64,000 nt of DNA from an uncultured Caryophanales bacterium (GTDB lineage: Bacteria; Bacillota_I; Bacilli_A; RFN20; CAG-288). This document shows positions 46,164 to 55,836 of the stretch, one piece after another. The notes beneath the pieces are model-generated. The model ran no database searches and was not told the DNA's origin. It was given only the letters and a program-made list of their open reading frames with translations. Both the position numbers and the translations under genes were made by a program. The stretch is from contig CAJMBK010000003.1 of the NCBI GenBank assembly GCA_905211645.1, positions 75,405-139,404 on the forward strand, in the 5' to 3' direction. Every line of letters begins with the position of its first letter. Position 1 is the first letter of the stretch.

Positions 46164-48833
46164 ATGAGAGTAAATCTAATAAAAAAATTCAAAGAAATTT
46201 ACCATGAAGAAAATGTAGAAAACATCCATTCATTCTTCGCTCCAGGTCGTGTCAACCTCATCGGTGAACACACTGACTACAATGGCGGTCACGTCTTCCC
46301 TTGTGCACTCACATTCGGTACATATTTACTTGTCAGAATGAGAGATGATAATAAACTCAATTTCATCTCATTGAACTTCGAAAGATTCGGAGTTTTAACT
46401 TCTTCAATCGACGATGTCGTTTACAGAGAATCCAACAACTGGACTAACTACTGCTTAGGTGTTATCGATGAATTCAACAAATCCGGTCACAAGATTGATA
46501 AAGGTATGGACATCTTAATCTACGGCACAGTTCCAAACGGTTCCGGTTTATCCAGCTCCGCAAGTTTGGAAGTTGTCACCGGCGGTATGCTCAGACAGAT
46601 GTTCCACTTTGAAGATTTAACAGATATTGATCTTGCTCTCTTAGGTCAAAAAGCAGAGAATAACTTCTGCAAGACTAACTGCGGTATCATGGATCAATTC
46701 GCTTCTGCAAACGGCAGAAAGAATTGTGCTATCTTCCTTGATTGTGCAACACTTAAATATGAATATGCACCACTCAACATGAATGGTTACAAGATTTTAA
46801 TTGTTAACACAAACAAAAAACACTCCTTGAACACATCCGCATACAACGATAGAAGAAGAGAATGTGAACACGCATTTGAACTTTTACACGAACATAACCC
46901 AGATAAGAAATCTTTAGGTGATTTCACAATCGAAGAATTCGAAAGAGATAAACACTACATCACTGACGAAGTTGAACTCAGAAGAGCAAAGCATGCTGTC
47001 TATGAAAATCAAAGAACTTTAAAAGCAATCGAAGCTTTGAGAAATGATGACTTAGTCGAATTCGGTCGCCTCATGGATCAATCCGGTGATTCCTTACGTT
47101 ACGATTTCGAAGTTACCTGTAAAGAACTTGACGTCTTAGTTGACTTAGCCAGAAAACAACCTGGTGTTATCGGTTCCAGAATGACCGGCGGTGGCTTTGG
47201 TGGCTGCACTGTCAACCTTGTCAGAGAAGATTGTGTTGATAGCTTTATCAAAGAAGTTGGTGAAGCATATCAAAAAGAAATTGGTTATGCTGCTTCATTC
47301 TACATCGCAGATGCCGGCGATGGTGTTAAATCCATCTCAGCCGACAGCTATATCAAAAGATTAGTTAATTACGGGATAGTTAATCACATGATTGAAAGAG
47401 AAGATGAAGTTTATGTAACAAACCTTCTCTTGAAAGATTTAAATAAGAACTCCTATAACGATGAATACATCTATCATTATTCCAACAACTTGGAAGAAAT
47501 TTTAGATGCTTTACTTGAATACGCAGTTGATACTGATTTAATCGAAGATAGAATCACAACCAAAGATTTACTCGATACCAAATTGATGAATAATCTCTTG
47601 GATAGACCAAGTAATATCATCAACAAATTCATCGCACAATATCGTCATTCTCCAAAACAAGCAACCGATTGGTTCTACAAACTTAATAAAGCCAGCAACT
47701 ACATCCGTGAATTTAGAATTCAAAAGGATGTTAGATACAAATACGATTCCGTCTATGGTAATTTAGATATTACCATCAATCTCTCCAAACCAGAGAAAGA
47801 CCCTAAGGCAATCGCAAACGCACTTAAAGTTAAAGCAACCAAGTATCCTAAATGCTTACTTTGCATTGAAAACTTAGGTTATGCTGGTAGAGAAGATCAT
47901 CCTGCAAGGCAGAATATCAGAATGATCCCACTCAACTTGTCCAGTGAAAAATACTACATGCAATATTCACCATATTCTTACTACAATGAACATTGCATCG
48001 TTTTCAACGCAACCCATAAACCAATGGTCATCAACAAGGAAGCATTTGAACACTTAATCGATTTCATCGATGTCTTCCCTCACTACATGATTGGTTCTAA
48101 CGCTGACTTACCAATTGTTGGTGGTTCCATCTTAACTCATGACCACTACCAAGGTGGTAGATACAACTTCCCAATGTTTGATGCAAAAGCAGTTGGTGAA
48201 TTCTATTCAATCCCAGGTTATGAAAACTGCAAAGTTGCAATGCTTTACTGGCCATTATCAACTATCAGAATCTACTCACAAGATAGAGAAGAACTTATCA
48301 ACTTATCAGATCATATTCTCCATTCCTGGATTGATTACTCCGATGAAGAAGTTAATATTATTTCTCACACCGATGGTGTTAGACATAACACAATCACACC
48401 AATCGCTCATAAGCATGATGGTTACTACGTCATGGATTTGGTTTTAAGAAATAATAGAACTGACAGTGAATATCCAGCAGGTATCTTCCATGTCCATCCA
48501 CAATATTGGAACATCAAGAAAGAGAATATTGGTCTTATCGAAGTTATGGGTCTTGCTGTCTTACCAAGCAGATTGAAGAAAGAATTAGAAACTTTAATTG
48601 ACTGCTTAGTTAATGCAGAACACATCACCAAGTACCCTGAACTTGAAAAACACAGACTCTTCGTTGAAGAATTGGAAAGAAATGGTCTTGATACTTCCTC
48701 AAGAAAAGCTGTTTCCGATGCTGTCTATCATCTTGCTGGTAGATACTTCGAAAAAGGTCTTGAAAACTGCGGTGTCTTCAAACAAACCGATGAAGGCAGA
48801 GAACACTTTGCTAAGTTCATTAAGTCCTTATAA
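46164..48833 (+). CDS. Galactokinase / galactose-1-phosphate uridylyltransferase fusion
   Basis: One continuous 889-residue frame carries two Leloir enzymes. Residues 1-392 are galactokinase: GRVNLIGEHTDYNGG (28-42), GSGLSSSASLEV (about 125-136) and RMTGGGFGGC (about 338-347). From about residue 400 (RLVNYGIVNHMIEREDEVYV) to the end is GalT of the type found in Bacilli, with the active-site segment GGSILTHDHYQGG (His659 and His661) and HPQYWNIKK. No stop or RBS lies between them and the junction (SISADSYIKRLVN) is short. Normally galK and galT are separate genes. Fusion should give equal amounts and could channel galactose-1-phosphate, a toxic intermediate. SD GGGAGA lies before the ATG. galE and galM are nearby on the other strand. 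Confidence 0.95.
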   Translation: MRVNLIKKFKEIYHEENVENIHSFFAPGRVNLIGEHTDYNGGHVFPCALTFGTYLLVRMRDDNKLNFISLNFERFGVLTSSIDDVVYRESNNWTNYCLGVIDEFNKSGHKIDKGMDILIYGTVPNGSGLSSSASLEVVTGGMLRQMFHFEDLTDIDLALLGQKAENNFCKTNCGIMDQFASANGRKNCAIFLDCATLKYEYAPLNMNGYKILIVNTNKKHSLNTSAYNDRRRECEHAFELLHEHNPDKKSLGDFTIEEFERDKHYITDEVELRRAKHAVYENQRTLKAIEALRNDDLVEFGRLMDQSGDSLRYDFEVTCKELDVLVDLARKQPGVIGSRMTGGGFGGCTVNLVREDCVDSFIKEVGEAYQKEIGYAASFYIADAGDGVKSISADSYIKRLVNYGIVNHMIEREDEVYVTNLLLKDLNKNSYNDEYIYHYSNNLEEILDALLEYAVDTDLIEDRITTKDLLDTKLMNNLLDRPSNIINKFIAQYRHSPKQATDWFYKLNKASNYIREFRIQKDVRYKYDSVYGNLDITINLSKPEKDPKAIANALKVKATKYPKCLLCIENLGYAGREDHPARQNIRMIPLNLSSEKYYMQYSPYSYYNEHCIVFNATHKPMVINKEAFEHLIDFIDVFPHYMIGSNADLPIVGGSILTHDHYQGGRYNFPMFDAKAVGEFYSIPGYENCKVAMLYWPLSTIRIYSQDREELINLSDHILHSWIDYSDEEVNIISHTDGVRHNTITPIAHKHDGYYVMDLVLRNNRTDSEYPAGIFHVHPQYWNIKKENIGLIEVMGLAVLPSRLKKELETLIDCLVNAEHITKYPELEKHRLFVEELERNGLDTSSRKAVSDAVYHLAGRYFEKGLENCGVFKQTDEGREHFAKFIKSL

Positions 48834-48862
48834 TAACTAAAATAAATTATTGAATCCATATT

Positions 48863-48890
48863 GCCATAGGTGAAAGCTTATGGCTTTTTT
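48863..48890 (+). terminator. Terminator of the GalK-GalT gene
   Basis: GCCATA ... TATGGC stem followed by six T residues on the plus strand. Confidence 0.82.
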
Positions 48891-48913
48891 CATGCAAAAA
48901 TAAAAAAGTCCAG

Positions 48914-48937
48914 CAAAAAAAGTCCCCGAAGGGACTT
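48914..48937 (-). terminator. Terminator of the hprK-galM unit
   Basis: On the minus strand AAGTCCC, tetraloop TTCG, GGGACTT and a run of T residues. The UUCG loop is an especially stable type. Confidence 0.9.
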
Positions 48938-48959
48938 AGATTCAATATGTTAGTTTAGA

Positions 48960-49943
48960 TTAGTACAATGGATTGATCTTATAGGTGATAAATTCGTGAG
49001 CTTTCTCACCTTTTTTAACAAAGATCTTTTCGTTGTTAAGTAAGAAATGTTGAGGTTCAATTGCTAAACCGGAGTATTTCCATTCAGTTGGAATATCGAT
49101 TAATGGAACTTCTCTATTGTTGTTGCATAAGTAGACGTTTGTTGCATCATAACTTGTGTTGCAAGTAACTCTGAAGTGGTTATTCTCTAAGACGACTTGA
49201 GTAACTTCTGGATTCTCATTATCGAAAATATAAGTTGTATCAATTGTTTGAGTTTGGCTATTTTCAATTGCTTCTAACTCATCAGAGATTGCATGTTTAA
49301 CTCTAAAATCGAATGGAGCTTTGACATCTTCAACACCGGTTAAAGTGAGATATTTATCAGTTGTAGCAATCTTGCTTGAAGCAACTTGCAACTTGTAAGA
49401 TAAAATGTCATCTTGATTAAAGTTCCAGTAAATATGGTTGGAAAGGTTGATAACTGAATCACTATCATGGTTAACATAATCATATTCGATTGTGAATTGA
49501 TTATCATCCATAGGTAAGACATAAGTTACAACTAATTCACCTTTACCTGGGAAGGTTGCGTTGTTATCCAAAGTAACTGAGAAAATAACTTTTTCTTCAG
49601 TATGAGTTTTTTCTGTTCTGTATTCAAAGTTCTTGAATGAAACAGATTCATACAAACCACCATGGAGAAGATATTCCCTAGGGTTATCCTTAGCACCAAG
49701 TAAAACTTTCTTACCGTTCAAGGTTTGATACTTAGGTAATCTACCTGCGGTTTGACCTAATGTCTTTCCAAAGAATTGTGGATTGACTAAATAGGAATTT
49801 TCATCGATTGGTGAGCAGGTAAGAAGTTGATCTTTGTAATAAATCTTATAAACACCAGCACCAACGGTGGATAAGACAAGTTTCAAGCCTTTGTGGTTTT
49901 CTACAGTAATAAATTCGTTTAAATCTTTTAGTTCGTCTAACAT
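48960..49943 (-). CDS. galM: Aldose 1-epimerase (galactose mutarotase)
   Basis: Converts beta- to alpha-galactose, the substrate of galactokinase. It has the galactose mutarotase fold segments GKTLGQTAGRLP, LLHGGLY, SNHIYWNFN (catalytic His region, NHTYFNL in most) and the late GLAIEPQHFL with the catalytic Glu. I start at 49943 (MLDELKDLN) because GGAGT precedes it; the longer frame would start inside the previous gene. It is the last gene of the unit that begins with hprK, so galactose use and HprK-based carbon control are co-transcribed. Confidence 0.93.
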   Translation of the reverse strand: MLDELKDLNEFITVENHKGLKLVLSTVGAGVYKIYYKDQLLTCSPIDENSYLVNPQFFGKTLGQTAGRLPKYQTLNGKKVLLGAKDNPREYLLHGGLYESVSFKNFEYRTEKTHTEEKVIFSVTLDNNATFPGKGELVVTYVLPMDDNQFTIEYDYVNHDSDSVINLSNHIYWNFNQDDILSYKLQVASSKIATTDKYLTLTGVEDVKAPFDFRVKHAISDELEAIENSQTQTIDTTYIFDNENPEVTQVVLENNHFRVTCNTSYDATNVYLCNNNREVPLIDIPTEWKYSGLAIEPQHFLLNNEKIFVKKGEKAHEFITYKINPLY

Positions 49944-49956
49944 AATAATAACTCCT

Positions 49957-51159
49957 TTATTTTGATTCTTCATTTGAAGCATCTGAAGTCATTTCATCAA
50001 TATCTATTATAGTATCTTTTTCAGATTCTGTTTCTGCAAATTCATCTTTTTCAAGATCATCAACTTGCTTGGAGAAATCAGTATCATTTTTACTCTTGTA
50101 AATATCATCATAAGGAGAATGATAATGACCTTTCAACTCTAGGATAAAGGAGATTAATCCCATAGCATCAAGAGATTCTTTAACAAGAGTTTCCTTGACG
50201 GATTTATCCAAAGTTCTATCTTCTTGAATCTTAACTAAGTTCATACGATACTTATTTAAGAAGACGAATAAATCACCATCTTTGAAGAAGAATGTGATAC
50301 CTTTCTTGAAGTATTTTTCAAGTTTTACAAATCGGGAAAGAAGTTTACTTGTTAAATATTCTTCAGCTTTTTCAGGTTCTGTTGAATAAATATCATAACG
50401 TGAAGTAAATTTACTTCTTGAGTCGGAGAAAAGAACTTTTTGATACTTATTATCATCGATATTCATCTTAACAACATCCTTATCTTTGATGTAAAGTTCG
50501 AAATCAGGAGCATTCTCAATATCTCTGTAAACGATGAATGTTCCGTTGCAGGAAGCACTCTTTTCAGCGTTTCCGTTATAAACAATCTTACCTTCTTCAT
50601 TGATATCAATTGCTTTTTCTTGGTTTTGAGCAGGAACGTCGAACTTTCTAATTTCGATAAGTTTTTGTGTTTTATATTCTTCTCTATTTAAGTCTTTTTC
50701 ATAAACGTAAGAAGATTCAAATCTAACTTTATTCTTGGTTGTAGCTTTGAAATAATCGTAGAAACCAACGAATTCTACATCCTTGAAGCCTAAGGAATTA
50801 ACTTCATCCAAGTTGACACCTTCCAAAGGGTTGTAGACTGAATCGATACCATAGTAGTATGAAATTAAGTCTTTTAACTTGTCATCAGCTTTGATTGTCT
50901 TATCAAATTTACCTGAGAGAAAGAGTAAGCCAACAACTCCAATCATGACGAATGCAATTGTGATTGTGTAGTCCAGTGTAGTTCTTGTTTCTTCTTCAGT
51001 AATAACATTCTTTAAACCGATTTCGATGATGACGAATGTTAAGATGATACCAATAACTGCAACTATGGCTAAAGCAATACCCCAGATGATATGTCTTTTT
51101 CTCTTTAAAGATGTTTTTGCAATTGGATTAGGTTTATAAAACTTCTTTTTTTCTTCCAT
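49957..51159 (-). CDS. DUF3137-like membrane protein B
   Basis: 400 residues with a basic N-terminus, two membrane segments (about 25-46 and 66-84) and a soluble domain. The segment KFTSRYDIYSTEPEKAEEYL followed by GITFFFKDGDLFVFLNKYRMNL is the part that most resembles DUF3137. The C-terminal 50 residues are acidic and disordered. It is the same layout as the 44883 gene but with weak sequence identity. It lies 9 bases after whiA and 13 bases before galM. Confidence 0.65.
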   Translation of the reverse strand: MEEKKKFYKPNPIAKTSLKRKRHIIWGIALAIVAVIGIILTFVIIEIGLKNVITEEETRTTLDYTITIAFVMIGVVGLLFLSGKFDKTIKADDKLKDLISYYYGIDSVYNPLEGVNLDEVNSLGFKDVEFVGFYDYFKATTKNKVRFESSYVYEKDLNREEYKTQKLIEIRKFDVPAQNQEKAIDINEEGKIVYNGNAEKSASCNGTFIVYRDIENAPDFELYIKDKDVVKMNIDDNKYQKVLFSDSRSKFTSRYDIYSTEPEKAEEYLTSKLLSRFVKLEKYFKKGITFFFKDGDLFVFLNKYRMNLVKIQEDRTLDKSVKETLVKESLDAMGLISFILELKGHYHSPYDDIYKSKNDTDFSKQVDDLEKDEFAETESEKDTIIDIDEMTSDASNEESK

Positions 51160-51168
51160 AGGTTCTCC

Positions 51169-52125
51169 TTATTTAACTATTTCCTTCAGTTTGTTGAAGG
51201 CGTTATTTATTGATGATTTAGACATTGAAAGTCCCATTTGACGTAATCTATCCGATAGTTCAGAGTAAGATGCATCAGGGAATTCCAACCTTAATTTAAT
51301 CAAAGCTTGGACTTTAGGATCAAAGTATTCAAGGCTTCTAACCTTTAATACTTTGTTGATTAATTCAATGTTTTCTTGCCCTTTTAAAGCCGCTTTTGAG
51401 TAGTTATGACTATCACAGATAATAAGTCTATTCTCATTGTTGTAATAGTCTCTTTCAATTCTTATTGTTTCGAATTGAAGCATGATATTTGTTGCACCTA
51501 GATATGATAAGAAGTTAGAAATATACTCACTCTTTTTCATATAAAGGACTGCATGATTTCTTCTTTGTATTGTTTTCCAGTTGTAATGCTCCAAATCATC
51601 GATATCTAAATAGAGTGAATTTAATCTGTCTTTTACAGTATTAGCAACTTCCATATCATTGAAGGAAATTTCTATGTAATAGCTCTTATTTGGATCGGAT
51701 AAAGAACCGGAACCGATGAAGCAGCCTGCGACAAAGCCTCTTATGTAAGGAAGAGTTAACATCTTTTCAACGTTACATTCCATCAAGTCTTTTCTGATTT
51801 CAAGATCTTCAACGATATCTAGAACATTTCCAGAAGCTACAACCGTGTAAACAATCTTTTTGGAGAACTTGTTATTATTCTCATAAACGATATGAGTATC
51901 TAACTTATATGCGTTTTTAAATACTTTATAAACAATTCTTGCCGCAGACGCTATTTCAGTTTTAATTCTTAAAAGTGAAGAATTATTTGCACCAAGAGAA
52001 AAGGTGCCTCCGTTTCTAACGAACCCGGAAACCAAACCTTTCAACTCAGTATCTGAATATTGAATATTGCTAAGCTCACTTTTCAGTTGCTTAGCAATAG
52101 TAATTTTAGCGTTCTGTTCAGCCAT
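51169..52125 (-). CDS. whiA: WhiA sporulation/cell-division regulator homologue
   Basis: DNA-binding protein with a degenerate LAGLIDADG-like N-terminal domain (LPYIRGFVAGCFIGSGSLSDP, a recognisable core) and a C-terminal helix-turn-helix (ALIKLRLEFPDASYSELSDR then LRQMGLSMSKSSINNAFNKL). In Bacilli it supports cell division and is present without sporulation. The 318-residue length is normal. It overlaps trxB by one base (TAATG). Confidence 0.95.
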   Translation of the reverse strand: MAEQNAKITIAKQLKSELSNIQYSDTELKGLVSGFVRNGGTFSLGANNSSLLRIKTEIASAARIVYKVFKNAYKLDTHIVYENNNKFSKKIVYTVVASGNVLDIVEDLEIRKDLMECNVEKMLTLPYIRGFVAGCFIGSGSLSDPNKSYYIEISFNDMEVANTVKDRLNSLYLDIDDLEHYNWKTIQRRNHAVLYMKKSEYISNFLSYLGATNIMLQFETIRIERDYYNNENRLIICDSHNYSKAALKGQENIELINKVLKVRSLEYFDPKVQALIKLRLEFPDASYSELSDRLRQMGLSMSKSSINNAFNKLKEIVK

Positions 52126-53057
52126 TATTTCTTGGATTTAACGTACTTTCTAATACTTTCACTGGCAAGTGCACCATCACTTGTTGCAGTGACAATTTGA
52201 CGAAGTGGAGTTTCTCTGCAGTCACCAGCGACAAAGAAACCAGGAATCTTTGTTTCCATGACTGGATTTGCATCGATAAAACCTTTATCGTTGAATAGAT
52301 CAGGAATCTTAACAAATTCGGTGACAGGTGATGAACCTAAATAAACAAATAAGCCATCGATATCCAATTCGTACAATGATTGATCTTGAGTATTTTCCAA
52401 GGTGACATGTTGGATCTTATTTTCACCTTTAGAATCTTTAATTACATAAGGTGTGAGAATTGTTGTGTTAGGTAATGCTTTGAATTCATCAACAAGAGTT
52501 TGGTCACCTCTAAATTCATTTCTTCTATGAATTAAATAGACGTGTTTGACAACTCCAGCAAGGTAAATTGCTTCTTCCAAAGCAGTGTTACCGCCACCTA
52601 AAACAGCAACATCTCTATTTCTGAAAAATGGACCATCACATGTTGCACAACGAGAGATACCTCTGCCGTTGTAACTCTTTTGATTTGGAACTTCATATGA
52701 TCTTTCTTTCAAACCAGTTGCTAATAAAACTGCGTCGAAGTTATAGAAATTAGCATCGGTAACAACTGAAAAAGTTCCATCTTCTTCTCTGGAAATAGAT
52801 TCAACTTGTTCGTTAACTAAGTTGACTTTATATTTTTCCATTTGGGCTTGGAATGTATCAACCAAGTCTTGAATAGAACCGATAAAACCTGGGTAATTTT
52901 CAATTGCATGGGTGATATTAATCTTGCCACCAATCTTTTCTTTTTCAAAACAGACTGGATCAAAACCATATCTTCTTAAATAGATTGCCGCTGTGATTCC
53001 AGCAGGACCCATACCAACAATACCAATTTTATTTTTAATTACATTCTTTTCACTCAT
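52125..53057 (-). CDS. trxB: Thioredoxin reductase
   Basis: FAD- and NADPH-dependent reductase that regenerates thioredoxin. FAD-binding GIVGMGPAGITAAIYLRR (11-28), the redox disulfide CATCDG (137-142), NADPH site GGGNTALEEA followed by HRRNEFR, and the C-terminal FVAGDCRETPLRQI. Its 310 residues are typical. It overlaps the upstream ppaX frame by 8 bases. Placement beside whiA resembles the B. subtilis region. Confidence 0.96.
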   Translation of the reverse strand: MSEKNVIKNKIGIVGMGPAGITAAIYLRRYGFDPVCFEKEKIGGKINITHAIENYPGFIGSIQDLVDTFQAQMEKYKVNLVNEQVESISREEDGTFSVVTDANFYNFDAVLLATGLKERSYEVPNQKSYNGRGISRCATCDGPFFRNRDVAVLGGGNTALEEAIYLAGVVKHVYLIHRRNEFRGDQTLVDEFKALPNTTILTPYVIKDSKGENKIQHVTLENTQDQSLYELDIDGLFVYLGSSPVTEFVKIPDLFNDKGFIDANPVMETKIPGFFVAGDCRETPLRQIVTATSDGALASESIRKYVKSKK

Positions 53058-53712
53058 CTAAAAATACCTCCTCAATATCTTTATAAGTATTCACAAAGTA
53101 ATCAGGTTTGATGTTTTCAGGAACTTTCTTCAAGCCCCAAGTTGTAAAGAGTGTCATGATATTTGCATTCTTACCTGCTAAGTAATCAGTTAATGAATCA
53201 CCGATAATTGCAATTTCATCACTGTTGACTTTGAAGCGCTCCATAATCTTATAAACGCCTTCTGGATCTGGTTTAATCTTATTAACATCTTCAAGGCTAA
53301 CTGCCATGGAAAAGTATTTATCTAAACCAAAGTGATGTAAGACAATTCCAGTAGGTTCTTTCTTCTTAGTAGTTAAGATTGCAAGGTAATATCCTGCTTC
53401 TTTCAACTTTTCTAAAACCTCAATTTCATGATCGTAAAGTCGTGAGTACTTACATGTATATTTTAAAGAAAAATCTCTGAAATCATCAGTTAATGCTTTC
53501 TTATCAATATTTGGGTAATATTCATCAAAAGTATCTGCAAGAGCAGGACCGGAGAATTGGATAAGTGTTGAAAGAGGGAAAATCTTTCCATCAAGATATT
53601 TCTCACAGAGATGAACGTGATTTAAAACAACGTACAAATCTGTATCCAAAGCTGTTCCGTCTAAGTCGAAGATAATCAATTTAATCTTGTCATTTCTTTT
53701 CTTGATCATCAT
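53050..53712 (-). CDS. ppaX: HAD-family phosphatase, PpaX/Gph type
   Basis: Haloacid dehalogenase-fold phosphatase: FDLDGTALDT (motif I with nucleophile Asp), LAILTTKKKE (motif II) and IIGDSLTDYLAG (motif IV). The cap resembles PpaX and phosphoglycolate phosphatase. In B. subtilis ppaX lies with hprK and lgt and its enzyme removes pyrophosphate made by HprK/P. The same neighbourhood here supports that role. It overlaps lgt by 23 bases at its start. Confidence 0.85.
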   Translation of the reverse strand: MMIKKRNDKIKLIIFDLDGTALDTDLYVVLNHVHLCEKYLDGKIFPLSTLIQFSGPALADTFDEYYPNIDKKALTDDFRDFSLKYTCKYSRLYDHEIEVLEKLKEAGYYLAILTTKKKEPTGIVLHHFGLDKYFSMAVSLEDVNKIKPDPEGVYKIMERFKVNSDEIAIIGDSLTDYLAGKNANIMTLFTTWGLKKVPENIKPDYFVNTYKDIEEVFLDE

Positions 53713-54784
53713 CGAGTCCTTTCAGTGCTTTCGCTAATTCATCCTCCAAATCATCTGATGATTTGTCGTAAGTATTTTTATTAACTTCCTTTGTAGGTTT
53801 TACTTCTTTGATTGGTGAAGAAACTTCTTTTGTAGAAGTTGTAGCACCAGCGAATTCTTTAACATCTTCAAGTTCATCATGATGTTTTGTTTCATAGTCT
53901 CTTCTTAAGATGAAACGGATAAACTTGTTCTCTTTGATATAACCTTTCTTATGCAAATATCTAATAACGTGGTTTGCAATAAGCAAGATTAAACCAACTA
54001 AAATGAATGCTAAAGCCATTGAGAATGACTTCATCGAATCTTCGTTGGAACCCATGATGAATTGTTTATTTCTCATTGGTTCAAGGATCATTCTGATGAT
54101 TCCGTAAGAAATGAAGTATAAGAAAGATAAGTCACCATACTTGTAGAATTTCTTAAAAATTCCTTTGTATCCGTAGACAATAAGGAAGAAGAAAGAAATG
54201 TTAAATAAGCCTTCAACAAAGAATAATGGTGTGCAGAAACCTAAGTTTCCACTTTCGATGTACATGTTATTTGTAATAAATGATGGTAAAAAGTTCCATG
54301 CTTCCGGGTTAACGGATCTACCAAAGACTTCTTGGTTAAAAAAGTTTCCCCATCTACCCATGGCTTGGGCAACTAAAATACCTGGAACAGCAAAGTCTGC
54401 TGCTCTTAAAAGTGAGCAATTTCTTCTTCTGAAAAATGCGAAGATTAAGCCGGAAGCAACACCTAAAATTGCTCCACCTTGAATAGCTAAACCACCACCA
54501 CGAATATTGAATACTTCGTACCAAGGTTTACCAGCAAAGGATTTACTCCATTCTGCGATAACAAACCAAATTCTAGCACCGACGATGCCAAGAGGGAATG
54601 CAACAACAAAGATTGTTAAGAAGAAATCCCATGAAAAACCATCTTTTCTTGCGTAGAAAGAAGCGAGGAATAAAGCAACTAAAGCACCAGCTAAGATGCA
54701 CATTGCATAGAATGTAATTCCGTAAACACCTTCAGCATAAGCAAGAAAATTAGGAGTAAAATTTAAAGAGTTTATCAAATTCAT
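53690..54784 (-). CDS. lgt: Prolipoprotein diacylglyceryl transferase
   Basis: Integral membrane enzyme that attaches diacylglycerol to the lipobox Cys of prolipoproteins, so it is needed by the many lipoproteins in this window. The signature GRWGNFFNQEVFG is present, along with ARIWFVIAEW and a late FLYFISYGIIRMILEPMR. I start at 54784 (MNLINSLN), just after the hprK stop (TAGGATG). The longer frame would overlap hprK by about 45 bases. The C-terminal 80 residues form a long charged, Lys/Glu-rich tail that typical Lgt lacks. Confidence 0.95.
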   Translation of the reverse strand: MNLINSLNFTPNFLAYAEGVYGITFYAMCILAGALVALFLASFYARKDGFSWDFFLTIFVVAFPLGIVGARIWFVIAEWSKSFAGKPWYEVFNIRGGGLAIQGGAILGVASGLIFAFFRRRNCSLLRAADFAVPGILVAQAMGRWGNFFNQEVFGRSVNPEAWNFLPSFITNNMYIESGNLGFCTPLFFVEGLFNISFFFLIVYGYKGIFKKFYKYGDLSFLYFISYGIIRMILEPMRNKQFIMGSNEDSMKSFSMALAFILVGLILLIANHVIRYLHKKGYIKENKFIRFILRRDYETKHHDELEDVKEFAGATTSTKEVSSPIKEVKPTKEVNKNTYDKSSDDLEDELAKALKGLDDDQEKK

Positions 54785-54785
54785 C

Positions 54786-55703
54786 CTATCTTCCTTTCTT
54801 GAAAATTTCCTGCATTCTCTTTTCGAATTCAAATGCAGAATCGTATCCGTAATCTTTCAATTTGAAGTTTGTAACTGCTGCTTCAACAATTTCTGCCATG
54901 CTTCTAGCTGCAGAAACAGGAAGTCTGACCAAAGGCCTTTTTACATCCAAAATATCGATGAATTCAGTCTTCATACCAAGTCTTTCAAGAGGTTCACCCT
55001 TCTTGAAAGGAACAAGTTGAATAGCGTATTTAATTTCAGTTGATTGACAGAGTGAGTTGATACCAAACATTCTACCGACATCGATGATACCGATACCTCT
55101 AACTTCCATCATAGAGAATAAAATATCTGGTGCTTTACCGATAAGTTGACCTCTAACAACAGTGACATCAACCTTATCGTCAGAAACTAAACGGTGACCT
55201 TTTTTGATAAGTTCAAGTGAAATTTCAGATTTACCGATACCGGATTCGCCTAAAAAGAGAACACCTTCACCATAAATTTCAAGTAAACAAGCGTGTAAGA
55301 ATGTATGTGGAGCAAGTTTTTCAATTAAGTAGCTGACTAAGATAGACATCAAATTACCAGTGTTTTCATTTGAAGAGAAAACTGGGCAATCCATCTCCAT
55401 ACAGGCTTTCATGAAGATTTCAGGAACAGGATTATTGTGTGTGAAAATGATACCAGGACATTCTTTGCAAGCAATTTTCTTGGTATTTTCATAGATTTCT
55501 TTATCGGAAAGAGTTGCCATCAAAGATAACTCTTTGTTTCCGATTAAACATAATTTATCCTTTTGGTGATAGTTAAAAAAGCCATTTAATTCAAGTCCAG
55601 GTCTGTCGACTGAAACTCTTAAAATAGGTCTTTTTAAAGATTCTTTGGAACCGTAAAGCGTCTTAAAACCAAAGTGGTTTGCTAGTTCAAATATATTGAT
55701 CAT
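54786..55703 (-). CDS. hprK: HPr kinase/phosphorylase
   Basis: Bifunctional enzyme that phosphorylates and dephosphorylates Ser46 of HPr, controlling carbon catabolite repression through CcpA. It has the Walker A LGESGIGKSEIS (151-162), the preceding HACLLEIYGEGVL and the HprK signature SMMEVRGIGIIDVGRMFG. The 305-residue length is normal. It heads the unit hprK-lgt-ppaX-trxB-whiA-(DUF3137)-galM. SD TTAGGAG precedes the ATG and TATAAT lies near 55726 on the minus strand. Confidence 0.96.
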   Translation of the reverse strand: MINIFELANHFGFKTLYGSKESLKRPILRVSVDRPGLELNGFFNYHQKDKLCLIGNKELSLMATLSDKEIYENTKKIACKECPGIIFTHNNPVPEIFMKACMEMDCPVFSSNENTGNLMSILVSYLIEKLAPHTFLHACLLEIYGEGVLFLGESGIGKSEISLELIKKGHRLVSDDKVDVTVVRGQLIGKAPDILFSMMEVRGIGIIDVGRMFGINSLCQSTEIKYAIQLVPFKKGEPLERLGMKTEFIDILDVKRPLVRLPVSAARSMAEIVEAAVTNFKLKDYGYDSAFEFEKRMQEIFKKGR

Positions 55704-55745
55704 GATCTGCTCCTAAATTATGAAAATTATAACATTTAAAGAAAT

Positions 55746-55811
55746 ATAAAAATATTATTAAGATAGATAGTAGTAATAAATATATTATTTAAATCCATCT
55801 TAATAATATTT
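55746..55811 (-). terminator. Long inverted repeat / terminator between uvrA and hprK
   Basis: A perfect 15-bp inverted repeat (AAATATTATTAAGAT at 55750-55764 and its complement at 55797-55811) with a 32-nt spacer, followed on the minus strand by TTTTATATTT. The A/T-only stem makes it a weak but plausible uvrA terminator. Confidence 0.65.
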
Positions 55812-55836
55812 GATTAGGTTGTTAATTATAAATATA

